The position numbers and the translations under genes were made by a program. Shown here piece by piece: positions 60,601-63,490 of a stretch of DNA of 64,000 nucleotides (position 1 is its first letter; every line of letters starts with the position of its first letter). Source of the stretch: Onchidella celtica (lineage: Eukaryota; Mollusca; Gastropoda; Systellommatophora; Onchidiidae); NCBI GenBank assembly GCA_963931925.1, contig OZ007579.1, positions 37,865,566 through 37,929,565 of the forward strand, written 5' to 3'. Under the pieces are notes generated by a model. The model was not told where the DNA came from, ran no database searches, and saw only the letters and a list, made by a program, of their open reading frames with translations.

Positions 60601-63283
60601 TTTTGCCTTTGTGCCATTGCAGCCCAGTTATAACTGGAGCAGGCACGTCGTCGCCACAGTGCAGCGCCGGTCGGCGTTTTTTTTTTTTTTTTTGGGGGGG
60701 GGGGGAGATGAGGGGGGAGGGGGAGGGACTGGTAGAGATGAATTTAATTTAATTTTGCCCGGGCAGCGGCCTGTTCGGCCTGCTCTTTACGATTTCCAAC
60801 TGCCAAGGTATCTTTAACGTGCGCAACGTGCACACGGGCCCTCCGAATTTTTTCGTCCTTATCCGAGAAGACTAGGTACTCGATCCTACCCCTCAATAGA
60901 ATCAGGGACACGAAAATATGAGAAAAATCCCAAACTTCCAACATGCCTGCACGGCCCGGGTGGAGGTGTTACCGTAAGATGTTTGGTGAGTGAAATGTGA
61001 ACTATTGTGTGTACGCTTCATGAGTTGTAATGAGGGGTGAAGTGATTAGAAATGGTATGGTATTATACCAATGTAATGTTATTTTTGTAGGTGCCGGGGT
61101 CGGGCCGAAGAGCCGCCTACGGTGAGCACAGGGGATAGGCCAGCAAAGGGCCGAAGGCCACACATCGGCCAGAAGTGAAGCTGTCGGTGCAGGACAGTAG
61201 AGGCACATGAGTCGTGGCAGTCTGGCCACAGACAGGGATGTATATATGATCGTGAATGTGCTATTAAGATGTATTACTGTGACATGGATGTAGTACTGTG
61301 CGAATGAGATATTCATGTGAATTGAAGTATTAACGTGCTATGGCCACGTGAAGTGTATAGGTGGCTAAGGTGTATTGCCATAGGGAGGCGCTATTGAGAG
61401 ACTGTGGTGTGAAAGAATATTAGTGTGTCATTAAGACCCTGAGTGGAGAGGCTGAGGCCGAGGTGTCTTTAGAGTAATTACCGGGTTGTGGACCCGAGGA
61501 AGTGTGTTTACGGAAGAAGGCCGTGGACGGCAGTTAACTTGAAGAATATAATGTATACATGTAATTGCACTGTTATCCTTATCTTTATATTTATGTTTAA
61601 TAAATGTGTGAGTCTGATGGGTTGTTCTGTTAAGTGTTATACTTGTTCGTTCGTGATTGTTGTCTTGTTATAACCATCGCATCTCCCAGTCTGGGATTTG
61701 TGACATACTGCACCCTTGACCTAAATGAGGGGAAGTTACCGACCTTGTTAATTTGCATAGCTTTTAAAAAGTATGAATCGGCTTAGTAGCAAAACAATCC
61801 GATTTCAGCTGCTGGGATATTGCATGATCTGAGCTAATACAGGGCCTACATGAGTGTACGTCGATCGCCAATGGCTACCCCAGCCCCTTTTCGCCTGATT
61901 AGTCAATCTGACTACCGCCCATTGATACAAACTGATTAGACCTTCACGCCCCAGGTCCATCTGACCATTCCATGTGTTGTGAGTTTAAATTCCTGAACAC
62001 CATATCAAGTTTTGTTTCAGCAAACCATCGCTAGTCGCGCTTTTGGTAAATTCTGTTACCGTGACCTCTCCCCAGCAAGTTTCAAAATGGCACCTGTTTG
62101 CGGATTTTGTCTCACTTCAGACTTTTTTCTGGGATTATAGGCCTACTGTTTTTCTGGGCAAGTGTGTTACAAATGTTATTGTGAATATGAAGTGATAATT
62201 GGTAATAAAGTATCAAACAATGCATAACGGTGAGTAAAGTTCAATAACGTTATAAAAGTCATGGAACGCATTCGGAAGTCCTCCCCTTTGGACTATGTGT
62301 CCACAACTTATTTCTGAGCAAACTACTGATCTTACTGACCAGAATTATCTTTAAATATTTTTAACTAGATCTAGATGTACAAATGCACAGGGTATCAGTG
62401 AATTTACAACCAGCATGAGTCAATCATTCTTTTTTCTACCTTTATTTAGGCATTTAAAGTGAACAGTGATTTCAACTGACCTCTCTTAGTAGGGCAATGT
62501 GACTGGGGCCAACTGCACATTCTGAGATGGTAATGTTTCTCAGGGAACTCAGAGCAGGTGGTGCAGTGAAGCCATGGCGAGTAAATCGTTCGGACACCTC
62601 ACGCAGTCTGAAACACAAAGCTCTACCATTATTTAAAGTGTTTAAATTAAAGACACCTTTTCTAAGTATATGATCATTGGCATTGATCCTGAACAGAAAG
62701 AAAATTTCTGGACTCAAACAGAACTCCCACTTGATCACTCTGTCTTCTTTGGAAGAAAGACAAAGTCAACGATATGGGTTCAAACATGTGGGTGGAGAAT
62801 ATGAAAAAGCTGAAGTTTTATGCAATGTGGTCATCAAATATTTTTTGGCCATTACACAAAAGACATCTTGAGCAAAGTGAACATTTCTAGACAACCACAG
62901 CCGAAAAAAAAAACAACAAAAAGAAGTTGATTTGCGCTCGTCTAGATGAGATCTGACTCCAGTTCTAAACTCTAGATCTAGATTCTAGATCTAGCACTGA
63001 AGCAAAATGGCAGCATTCTTTTGAATAACAAATTCAAACTTATGGCAGCACCGGTATATTTTAAATGTCTTTACACAAAAGAAATGAGACATTATTTTCA
63101 TCAACGCAAAATACAAATAAAAGATTTATGTACAGGACAAACGATTGATCGGCGTCGACGTTTTCTTCGAAAAACGTTATCATTCACCGCAAAGAACGCT
63201 AGGACTCCATGAATTACATACTTGTCAATCAGCTGGTCATCATTCCCCGGTAAAGGCTGAACAGCAAAATGTAAAGATGTCAT
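12440..63283 (-). CDS. UBR5: UBR5 E3 ubiquitin ligase, exons 1-39, C-terminus missing
   Basis: This is the orthologue of vertebrate UBR5 and fly hyd, a very large nuclear and cytoplasmic E3 ubiquitin ligase that recognises N-degrons through a UBR box and transfers ubiquitin through a C-terminal HECT domain. I built 39 coding exons with GT-AG boundaries; all junction phases agree and the total is 7,944 nt (2,648 codons). Approximate residues: propeller segments 40-90 and 310-880; UBA domain 205-260; basic stretch about 515-535; UBR box 1194-1260; acidic Asp/Glu/Ser linkers 1577-1760; conserved block 1760-2080; Ser/Thr/Pro-rich region 2080-2575; conserved [20 protein letters not shown] block 2576-2648. 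Human UBR5 is about 2,800 residues, so this protein is already expanded before the HECT part. The MLLE and HECT exons are not seen in the window. Identification rests on remembered human sequence; exact exon ends are predictions. Confidence 0.96.
13132..13320 (-). CDS. UBR5: UBR5 exon 38, polyproline linker (aa 2513-2576)
   Basis: Ser/Thr-rich, then two proline runs ([18 protein letters not shown]). Acceptor CTACAG, donor GTAAGT, phase 2 in and 2 out. Without exons 37 and 38 the conserved RP..CxF and SHD blocks would be nearly adjacent, as in human UBR5. Exon 38 alone (189 nt) can be skipped in frame; exon 37 alone cannot. Confidence 0.83.
14478..14652 (-). CDS. UBR5: UBR5 exon 37, disordered linker (aa 2455-2513)
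   Basis: Encodes Ser/Pro/Thr-rich sequence ([20 protein letters not shown] ... [14 protein letters not shown]) without a human counterpart that I recognise. Included because acceptor TATCAG, donor GTAAGT and phase (1 in, 2 out) link exons 36 and 38 exactly. Confidence 0.82.
15243..16832 (-). CDS. UBR5: UBR5 exon 36, giant Ser/Thr/Pro-rich exon (aa 1925-2455)
   Basis: This 1,590-nt exon is about ten times the size of its neighbours. It starts with conserved [20 protein letters not shown] (human [20 protein letters not shown]), then [15 protein letters not shown] and [19 protein letters not shown]. After about residue 2080 it becomes low complexity: runs of Ser, Thr and Pro, and two copies of a PTYQIHVQQ motif. 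It ends with [20 protein letters not shown], which resembles human SFRPQCSFMG. Donor GTAGGT, ends in phase 1. Confidence 0.96.
16833..20295. other. UBR5 intron 35
   Basis: A 3.5-kb intron. Its left half shows no features. Its right half holds the hAT-like element described separately. Confidence 0.8.
18917..20084. mobile_element. Non-autonomous TIR element, hAT-like
   Basis: 1,168 bp bounded by CAGAGATGCCA and its inverse (TGGCATCTCTG), with ATAACA duplicated outside (18911-18916, 20085-20090). Shifting the boundary by one base gives an 8-bp duplication with one mismatch, the hAT size. Inside near the ends are repeated AAATCGGAAT/AAATCTGAAT motifs. No transposase frame. Confidence 0.7.
20296..20539 (-). 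CDS. UBR5: UBR5 exon 35 (aa 1844-1925)
   Basis: Encodes [20 protein letters not shown] and an Arg-rich tail; human has [21 protein letters not shown] chose donor GTGTGT at 20290-20295 because it is the one giving phase 1, which the next exon needs. The frame stays open past it. Confidence 0.93.
20811..22686. mobile_element. TIR element with 34-bp termini and iterated motifs
   Basis: 1,876 bp in UBR5 intron 34. Both ends carry GAAGGCCACAGGGGAAAAAC, then CGGACATGTCACAT, inverted and essentially perfect, flanked by AATT. Variants of GGAAAAACCRGAYATGTC recur inside (about 20917, 20970, 22447), like transposase-binding subterminal repeats. It contains a decayed transposase N-terminus (21101-21410). 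I cannot name the superfamily. Confidence 0.8.
21101..21410 (+). pseudogene. Decayed transposase N-terminal fragment
   Basis: Starts ATG with a basic, lysine-rich region ([18 protein letters not shown]), then [16 protein letters not shown] with paired cysteines. The frame breaks at 21283, but a shifted frame continues with [20 protein letters not shown] and VGAVDRRRP. The Cys-x-Cys ... CF ... L ... RRRP layout resembles the N-terminus of uncharacterised DDE transposase-like proteins abundant in invertebrates. The catalytic part is absent. Confidence 0.55.
22878..23125 (-). CDS. UBR5: UBR5 exon 34 (aa 1761-1843)
   Basis: Encodes [20 protein letters not shown] and [20 protein letters not shown]; human has LIYIDPSNLRRSGTISTSAA and SSLARAYSIVIRQISDLMGL. 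Acceptor TTGCAG, donor GTACAA, ends in phase 0. Confidence 0.97.
23567..23848 (-). CDS. UBR5: UBR5 exon 33 (aa 1667-1761)
   Basis: An acidic stretch [20 protein letters not shown], then [15 protein letters not shown] and [11 protein letters not shown] (human FMLDEPLERTTNSS, QAPRSMQWAVR). A Thr homopolymer-like run (TTTTTT) lies near the end. Donor GTAAGG, ends in phase 1. Confidence 0.96.
24076..24213 (-). CDS. UBR5: UBR5 exon 32 (aa 1621-1667)
   Basis: Encodes [20 protein letters not shown] and [13 protein letters not shown]; human has ETESDSESNHSNQDNASGRR and SVVTAATAGSEAG. Acceptor CCACAG, donor GTAGGT, ends in phase 1. Confidence 0.96.
24655..24787 (-). CDS. UBR5: UBR5 exon 31, acidic linker (aa 1577-1621)
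   Basis: Encodes [20 protein letters not shown] and a second acidic run rich in Asp, His and Glu. Human has VEVVEGVAGEEDHHDEQEEH at the same place. Donor GTAAGT, ends in phase 1. Confidence 0.94.
25060..25310. repeat. Dispersed repeat, copy A (UBR5 intron 30)
   Basis: Shares TGGCTGAGGTCCCCGGCCCT-like start and GTGAACACATCGCAGGAAGT end with the copy at 36780-37100. The middle (GTTTCAGTTCTGGGTG, TGTTTGTTTTTA) is also similar. Family unknown. No coding content. Confidence 0.8.
25809..25976 (-). CDS. UBR5: UBR5 exon 30 (aa 1521-1576)
   Basis: Encodes [20 protein letters not shown]; human has [20 protein letters not shown]. An Arg/Ser/Pro linker follows. 168 nt, phase 0 on both sides. Confidence 0.96.
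26438..26618 (-). CDS. UBR5: UBR5 exon 29 (aa 1460-1520)
   Basis: Encodes [20 protein letters not shown] and [20 protein letters not shown]; human has [20 protein letters not shown] and VPVRMGIARPTAPFTLASTS. Acceptor TTGCAG, donor GTAAGG, ends in phase 0. Confidence 0.97.
26790..27210. repeat. Diverged direct duplication in UBR5 intron 28
   Basis: A segment around 26815-26930 (ACACAATAACGGTCATACCG, GCAAGATCACAGACAGAAT) recurs diverged at about 27100-27215 (ATACAATAACAGCCATATTG, GCAAGATGACAGACAGAAT), roughly 285 bp apart. Confidence 0.75.
27316..28555 (+). mobile_element. Solo LTR, 1,240 bp
   Basis: Starts TGTCATGATTCGG, ends CTGCTCGTGACA, and is flanked by 5-bp duplications GAGAG (27311-27315 and 28556-28560). 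A TATAAAA at 27689-27695 suggests plus orientation, antisense to UBR5. There is no internal region or second LTR, so it is a solo LTR from recombination. 5-bp duplications are common for Gypsy-type elements. Confidence 0.88.
28595..28761 (-). CDS. UBR5: UBR5 exon 28 (aa 1405-1460)
   Basis: Encodes [20 protein letters not shown] and [20 protein letters not shown]; human has [20 protein letters not shown]. The donor GTAAAT lies only 34 nt from the target duplication of the solo LTR in the next intron. Ends in phase 2. Confidence 0.96.
29461..29566 (-). CDS. UBR5: UBR5 exon 27 (aa 1369-1404)
   Basis: Encodes [20 protein letters not shown] and ends CLLVKCSNE; human has EEQVYLNQQSGTIRLDCFTH. Acceptor TTCAG, donor GTAAAA, ends in phase 0. 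Confidence 0.96.
29591..29942. repeat. Tandem duplication, about 166 bp, in UBR5 intron 26
   Basis: ATTAATTAAATCCTTCAAAT at 29591 and ATTAATCAAATCCTTCGAAT at 29757 begin two copies sharing GCAGAGACTGAGAACAGAAA. They have diverged by substitutions and small indels. Confidence 0.9.
30215..30341 (-). CDS. UBR5: UBR5 exon 26 (aa 1327-1369)
   Basis: Encodes [20 protein letters not shown] and ends [12 protein letters not shown]; human has [20 protein letters not shown]. Acceptor TTTCAG, donor GTAAGT, ends in phase 2. Confidence 0.96.
31352..31712 (-). CDS. UBR5: UBR5 exon 25, UBR-box zinc finger (aa 1207-1327)
   Basis: The core of the N-degron-binding UBR box: [40 protein letters not shown] and [10 protein letters not shown] carry the conserved Cys/His zinc ligands. 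[20 protein letters not shown] follows, also conserved in human. The acceptor is AAG and the donor GTCAGT, phase 0 in and phase 1 out. The open frame runs through the donor, so it is easy to miss by length alone. Confidence 0.97.
32517..32543 (+). repeat. Poly-G run of about 27
   Basis: A long G homopolymer in UBR5 intron 24. It could form G-quadruplexes; its true length is uncertain in any assembly. Confidence 0.95.
32678..32954 (-). CDS. UBR5: UBR5 exon 24, ankyrin-like and start of UBR box (aa 1114-1206)
   Basis: Encodes [20 protein letters not shown] (human DARGMTPFMSAVSGRAYPAA). It ends [16 protein letters not shown], whose Cys opens the UBR-box zinc finger at about residue 1194. Acceptor TTGTAG, donor GTATGG, ends in phase 0. 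Confidence 0.97.
33355..33568 (-). CDS. UBR5: UBR5 exon 23 (aa 1043-1114)
   Basis: A Gly/Ala/Ser-rich segment, then [20 protein letters not shown] and [10 protein letters not shown]; human has HFILKLLCDSVVLQPYLREL. Acceptor ATCAG, donor GTGAGT, ends in phase 2. The correct frame is not the longest one here. Confidence 0.9.
34194..34313 (-). pseudogene. THAP-domain-like N-terminal fragment
   Basis: The minus strand reads [20 protein letters not shown], then [15 protein letters not shown], and stops after 39 residues. An MP..C....C start followed by KDG and a VP motif is the pattern of THAP-type zinc fingers, the DNA-binding domain of P-element transposases and domesticated relatives. No continuation found. 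It sits 110 bp left of the nested TIR element, but any link is unproven. Confidence 0.4.
34431..35891. mobile_element. TIR element with 8-bp target duplication, host of a solo LTR
   Basis: Ends CACAGACTAATAAATTAACC followed by AGACTGG, inverted and perfect over 27 bp, flanked by 8-bp CCTATAGC (34423-34430, 35892-35899). An 8-bp duplication fits hAT or P-type elements. Removing the inserted LTR (34529-35620) leaves only about 365 bp, a MITE-like remnant with a short frame (from 35641) that I do not recognise. Confidence 0.88.
34529..35620 (+). mobile_element. Solo LTR, 1,092 bp, nested in the TIR element
   Basis: Starts TGTCACGATTAAGG, ends GTGATCGTGACA, flanked by GTAA on both sides (34525-34528, 35621-35624). 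TATAAG near 34783 suggests plus orientation. It contains internal duplications of about 100 bp: GAATTTATCGGTCCGGGCGA at about 34847 and 34948, a paired GGCGGGTGTGAACCGT, and a diverged repeat of its first 100 bp. Confidence 0.85.
36780..37100. repeat. Dispersed repeat, copy B (UBR5 intron 22)
   Basis: The same family as 25060-25310, with the matching end GTGAACACATCGCAGGAAGT. It adds an upstream part (GAACAGTGAACAAAATTCAG) that also occurs near 15110 and 35905 and reversed near 38740. Confidence 0.75.
37503..37660 (-). CDS. UBR5: UBR5 exon 22 (aa 990-1043)
   Basis: Encodes [20 protein letters not shown]; human has LRLREMMRRSLRAAGLGRHE. A Ser/Pro linker follows ([12 protein letters not shown]). 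Acceptor TTCTAG, donor GTAAGC, ends in phase 1. Confidence 0.9.
38246..38357 (-). CDS. UBR5: UBR5 exon 21 (aa 953-990)
   Basis: Encodes [20 protein letters not shown], then [17 protein letters not shown]; human has RLSAVEAIANAISVV in this place. Ser-rich. Acceptor TTCCAG, donor GTAAGT, ends in phase 2. Confidence 0.87.
38924..39061 (-). CDS. UBR5: UBR5 exon 20 (aa 907-953)
   Basis: Encodes [20 protein letters not shown], matching human [20 protein letters not shown] at the start of the ankyrin-like region. Acceptor GTCTAG, donor GTCAGT, ends in phase 1. Confidence 0.95.
39565..39646 (-). CDS. UBR5: UBR5 exon 19 (aa 880-907)
   Basis: Encodes [20 protein letters not shown] and ends ASLEEEA; human has QTLMQHILRCDYEACRQYLM. 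Acceptor TTCCAG, donor GTAAGA, ends in phase 1. Confidence 0.92.
40316..40516 (-). CDS. UBR5: UBR5 exon 18 (aa 813-879)
   Basis: Encodes [20 protein letters not shown] and [14 protein letters not shown]; human has SPIILRDGNGTIYPMAKDCM and IRDPDWLDLPPISS. Acceptor TTGCAG, donor GTGAGT, 201 nt, phase 0 on both sides. Confidence 0.96.
41424..41590 (-). CDS. UBR5: UBR5 exon 17 (aa 757-812)
   Basis: Encodes [20 protein letters not shown] and [20 protein letters not shown]; human has GVHAVLKTGNWVRYCIFDLA and NNFPTSSIAFLGQNERNVAI. The donor GTATAA is weak, but phase 0 fits the next exon. Confidence 0.9.
42100..42211 (-). CDS. UBR5: UBR5 exon 16 (aa 720-757)
   Basis: Encodes [20 protein letters not shown]; human has VVKTGGTPKVPDCFQRTPKK. 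Acceptor GATTAG, donor GTTTGT, ends in phase 1. Confidence 0.95.
42910..43026 (-). CDS. UBR5: UBR5 exon 15 (aa 681-719)
   Basis: Encodes [20 protein letters not shown] and ends [15 protein letters not shown]; human has VDGAYVAVKFPG...[15 protein letters not shown]. 117 nt, phase 0 on both sides. It is too short and split to show as a clear open frame. Confidence 0.95.
43185..43378 (+). mobile_element. SINE copy, plus strand
   Basis: Shares GTTCCAGTTGTAACTGGGCT, AAGCAAATTTCCCAAATGGG and a tail of AAATAC type with the inverted copy at 60549-60795. The upstream AAGAGCAGGCC...GCTGCTCGGG part also matches. Lies in UBR5 intron 14. I do not see a clear tRNA-like A/B box. Confidence 0.75.
43794..43912 (-). 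CDS. UBR5: UBR5 exon 14 (aa 641-680)
   Basis: A basic start ([16 protein letters not shown]), then [20 protein letters not shown], matching human [20 protein letters not shown]. Acceptor CTACAG, donor GTAAGC, ends in phase 0. Confidence 0.95.
43950..44458. repeat. 98-bp tandem repeat, about 5 copies, UBR5 intron 13
   Basis: CATCAATGCAATGATTGGCA recurs at 44161, 44259 and 44357 (98-bp spacing), each followed by GATACCAATAAATAGTGATA and AACAGAATTACAGGTAAAAG. The leftmost copies are diverged and slightly longer. Confidence 0.93.
44926..45059 (-). CDS. UBR5: UBR5 exon 13 (aa 596-641)
   Basis: Encodes [20 protein letters not shown], then [20 protein letters not shown]; human has KTEMGPPPSPASTCSDASSI. 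A disordered linker between propeller segments. Acceptor CCCCAG, donor GTAAGT, ends in phase 1. Confidence 0.93.
45709..45957 (-). CDS. UBR5: UBR5 exon 12 with basic NLS-like stretch (aa 513-596)
   Basis: Encodes [20 protein letters not shown], a lysine-rich nuclear-localisation-like segment also found in human UBR5. Then come [16 protein letters not shown] and [11 protein letters not shown], both conserved. Acceptor CACTAG, donor GTAAGA, ends in phase 2. Confidence 0.95.
46273..46433 (-). CDS. UBR5: UBR5 exon 11 (aa 460-513)
   Basis: Encodes [20 protein letters not shown] and [20 protein letters not shown]; human has VATWVDETLSSVASKLEHTA and SLHCCALYTCAQLENSLYWW. Donor GTAAGA, ends in phase 2. 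Confidence 0.95.
47727..48608 (+). CDS. LINE endonuclease domain
   Basis: An apurinic-type endonuclease (exonuclease/endonuclease/phosphatase fold) that nicks target DNA. Visible motifs in order: [17 protein letters not shown] with the catalytic Glu, [25 protein letters not shown] and GTDHRLIV. The start is unresolved (no clear ATG; the frame opens at GTG). The frame ends early because of a one-base shift near 48570-48580; the reverse transcriptase continues in another frame. Confidence 0.9.
   Translation: MGIPFCGRNKKKFSLLRLGAWNIRTLQDNSNNPERRTALIAIELSRYNLDIVALSETRLPDSGQLKELSGGYTFFWKGKGAVEPRQHGVGFAIKNDLVRNLQSMPIEINDRLMTLRIPVGKSQSATLISAYAPTMTNPDEAKDKFYSDLESVICSVPAADKLILLGDFNARVGSEISAWPNVLGPHGVGSCNNNGLRLLTLCAEFGLFITNTNFSLPVRNRTSWMHPRSKHWHLIDYVIVRKTDRKDVLVTKAMCGAECGTDHRLIVCKLRLTVRRNRRPQGKAPKCFKTLLS
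48576..50943 (+). CDS. LINE reverse transcriptase with C-terminal C2H2 finger
   Basis: After the frameshift the frame runs from about 48576 to the stop at 50941-50943. Motifs: [33 protein letters not shown], the catalytic Asp in [25 protein letters not shown], and [13 protein letters not shown] with the catalytic Asp pair, then TKKTEVL. The C-terminus has a C-x2-C-x10-H-x3-H pattern ([20 protein letters not shown]), a putative nucleic-acid-binding finger. Apart from one shift it is intact, so the insertion is fairly recent. Confidence 0.93.
51238..51348 (-). CDS. UBR5: UBR5 exon 10, propeller blade (aa 423-459)
   Basis: Encodes [20 protein letters not shown], then a segment ending SVLTESGK; human has NPSLHHPRATFLGLTNEKIV. 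Acceptor TTTCAG, donor GTGAGG, phase 0 on both sides. The following intron carries the LINE element. Confidence 0.95.
51585..53336. mobile_element. TIR element, hAT-like, in UBR5 intron 9
   Basis: 1,752 bp bounded by CATAGGTGCCAC and its inverse (GTGGCACCTATG). Flanks ATAAGA and ATGAGA match at 5 of 6 bases, so the target duplication is uncertain. The terminus resembles that of the element at 18917-20084 (shared GTGCCA/ATGCCA core). No transposase found; an exon-like Ser-rich segment lies inside (52391-52555). Confidence 0.6.
52391..52555 (-). CDS. Exon-like open segment inside the TIR element
   Basis: Between a possible acceptor (TTGGTTTAG) and donor (ACC|GTAAGC) the minus strand reads [20 protein letters not shown], then [20 protein letters not shown]. 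It is richer in G+C than its surroundings. I do not recognise it. It could be a captured host exon or a transposon remnant. Confidence 0.25.
53495..53617 (-). CDS. UBR5: UBR5 exon 9, propeller blade (aa 382-422)
   Basis: Encodes [20 protein letters not shown] and ends [16 protein letters not shown]; human has [16 protein letters not shown]. 123 nt, phase 0 on both sides, donor GTAAGT. Confidence 0.95.
54059..54273 (-). CDS. UBR5: UBR5 exon 8 (aa 310-381)
   Basis: An Arg/Asp/Glu-rich stretch ([20 protein letters not shown]), then [15 protein letters not shown], matching human SPVSLGEDLQWWPDK. Acceptor TTCAG, donor GTAGGA, ends in phase 0. Confidence 0.94.
54810..55041 (-). CDS. UBR5: UBR5 exon 7 (aa 233-310), end of UBA and acidic linker
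   Basis: It starts [20 protein letters not shown] (human [20 protein letters not shown]), which closes the UBA domain. [20 protein letters not shown] follows, also conserved. Acceptor TTCCAG, donor GTCAGT, ends in phase 1. Confidence 0.95.
55751..55810 (-). CDS. UBR5: UBR5 exon 6, 60-nt exon in the UBA domain (aa 213-232)
   Basis: A short exon encoding [20 protein letters not shown], against human [20 protein letters not shown]. Acceptor TTGCAG, donor GTAGGA, phase 0 on both sides, so skipping would keep the frame but remove a UBA helix. Confidence 0.93.
56279..56519 (-). CDS. UBR5: UBR5 exon 5 (aa 132-212), start of UBA domain
   Basis: A Gly/Ser-rich linker ([14 protein letters not shown]) followed by [14 protein letters not shown], which matches human PVIPASVIPEELISQ at the start of the UBA domain. 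Acceptor CAACAG, donor GTCGGT, ends in phase 0. Confidence 0.92.
56520..58355. other. UBR5 intron 4
   Basis: A 1.8-kb intron, AT-rich with a poly-C run near 57820-57832. No element or gene recognised. Confidence 0.7.
58356..58487 (-). CDS. UBR5: UBR5 exon 4 (aa 88-132)
   Basis: A Ser/Thr-rich linker exon ([18 protein letters not shown]...). Similarity to human is low, as expected for this linker. Placement rests on the phase (enters 2, leaves 2), the acceptor AAATAG and the donor GTAAAA. The donor is followed by a long A run and is the weakest of this group. Confidence 0.82.
58488..59378. other. UBR5 intron 3
   Basis: About 0.9 kb, nothing recognised. The other UBR5 introns of 0.3-1.0 kb not listed separately likewise show only AT-rich sequence and short homopolymers. 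Confidence 0.6.
59379..59452 (-). CDS. UBR5: UBR5 exon 3 (aa 64-88)
   Basis: It encodes [20 protein letters not shown], matching human DGRVCRIGFSVQPDRLELGK. Acceptor CTACAG, donor GTAAGT, ends in phase 2. Confidence 0.93.
60146..61705 (+). mobile_element. Solo LTR, 1,560 bp, nested in the TIR element
   Basis: Starts TGTCACGAGTAGG, ends GGGATTTGTGACA, flanked by 5-bp TACTG (60141-60145, 61706-61710). AATAAA at 61599-61604, near the 3' end, supports plus orientation, antisense to UBR5. It contains an inverted SINE copy and a T18/G11 run. Confidence 0.88.
60549..60795 (-). mobile_element. SINE copy, minus strand, inside the solo LTR
   Basis: Read on minus: AAGAGCAGGCC, an A-rich run, CTCCAGTTATAACTGGGCTG, AAATTTCCCAAATGGGATTA and a tail of four ACAAAT units (60549-60577). 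It matches the copy at 43185-43378. Sequence to 60960 (CTTTAACGTGCGCAAC, CACGGGCCCTCCGAA, TATCCGAGAAGACTAG) resembles a segment I recall as widespread in molluscan repeats and may be its 5' part. Confidence 0.72.
61706..62480. other. Remainder of TIR element and intron flank
   Basis: The right part of the TIR element up to 62285, then AT-rich intron. No coding signal. Confidence 0.6.
62481..62607 (-). CDS. UBR5: UBR5 exon 2 (aa 21-63)
   Basis: It encodes [13 protein letters not shown] and ends [15 protein letters not shown], aligning with human LREVSEKL...KQCVVGPNHAAFLLE. This is the start of the N-terminal RCC1-like propeller. Acceptor TTTCAG, donor GTCAGT, ends in phase 0. Confidence 0.93.
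63222..63283 (-). CDS. UBR5: UBR5 coding exon 1 (aa 1-21)
   Basis: It starts [18 protein letters not shown], matching the human start MTSIHFVVHPLPGTEDQL, which fixes the ATG at 63281-63283. The donor is GTATGT and the exon ends in phase 2. A TTTTACAG acceptor-like sequence lies 5 nt before the ATG, so this may be the second exon of the transcript, after a separate 5'-UTR exon. Confidence 0.93.
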
Positions 63284-63312
63284 TGTTTCTGTAAAATATA
63301 GAATAAACACAT
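63280..63312 (-). promoter_or_regulatory. Short upstream ORF overlapping the UBR5 start
   Basis: If the leader is unspliced, an upstream ATG at 63310-63312 opens a 10-codon frame ([10 protein letters not shown]) whose TGA overlaps the UBR5 ATG in an ATGA arrangement. The alternative is that the TTTTACAG just before the start is a splice acceptor and the ATG lies in an intron. Confidence 0.4.
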
Positions 63313-63376
63313 GCAGACCATTGATAAAAGACCTATTTGAAATATTATTTTGCCAAAGTAGATAAGACGACAAGTT

Positions 63377-63490
63377 CTACGCCATTTTACGAGGGCTGTC
63401 ACGCATTGAAAATAACCTCAATGCTCATTGGTTGAAATTTTTAAAGCTGAGGAGCAAGAAGGAGTGGGGAAAAATGTGCGCATGCTCGCG
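63377..63490 (-). promoter_or_regulatory. Probable UBR5 promoter: YY1-like, CCAAT and NRF1-like sites
   Basis: About 100 bp upstream of the start codon the minus strand has AAAATGGCG (63377-63390, YY1-like and a common start-site motif). Beyond it lie a CCAAT box (ATTGG on plus, 63425-63429) and TGCGCATGCTCG (63477-63488, close to the NRF1 consensus). There is no TATA box at the expected place. This is the usual make-up of a TATA-less housekeeping promoter. The sites are read by eye only. Confidence 0.5.

Larger units (their letters stand above)
59783..62285. mobile_element. TIR element with 8-9 bp target duplication, host of a solo LTR
   Basis: In UBR5 intron 2. Ends GGAAGGACTTCCGAATGCG and, reversed, GGGAGGACTTCCGAATGCG, continuing GTTCCAT. 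CTTTGGAC is duplicated outside (59775-59782, 62286-62293); it is 9 bp with the preceding C if the right terminus is one base shorter. Size fits hAT or Mutator-like elements. A 1,560-bp solo LTR accounts for most of the interior, leaving about 0.94 kb without a transposase. Confidence 0.83.
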
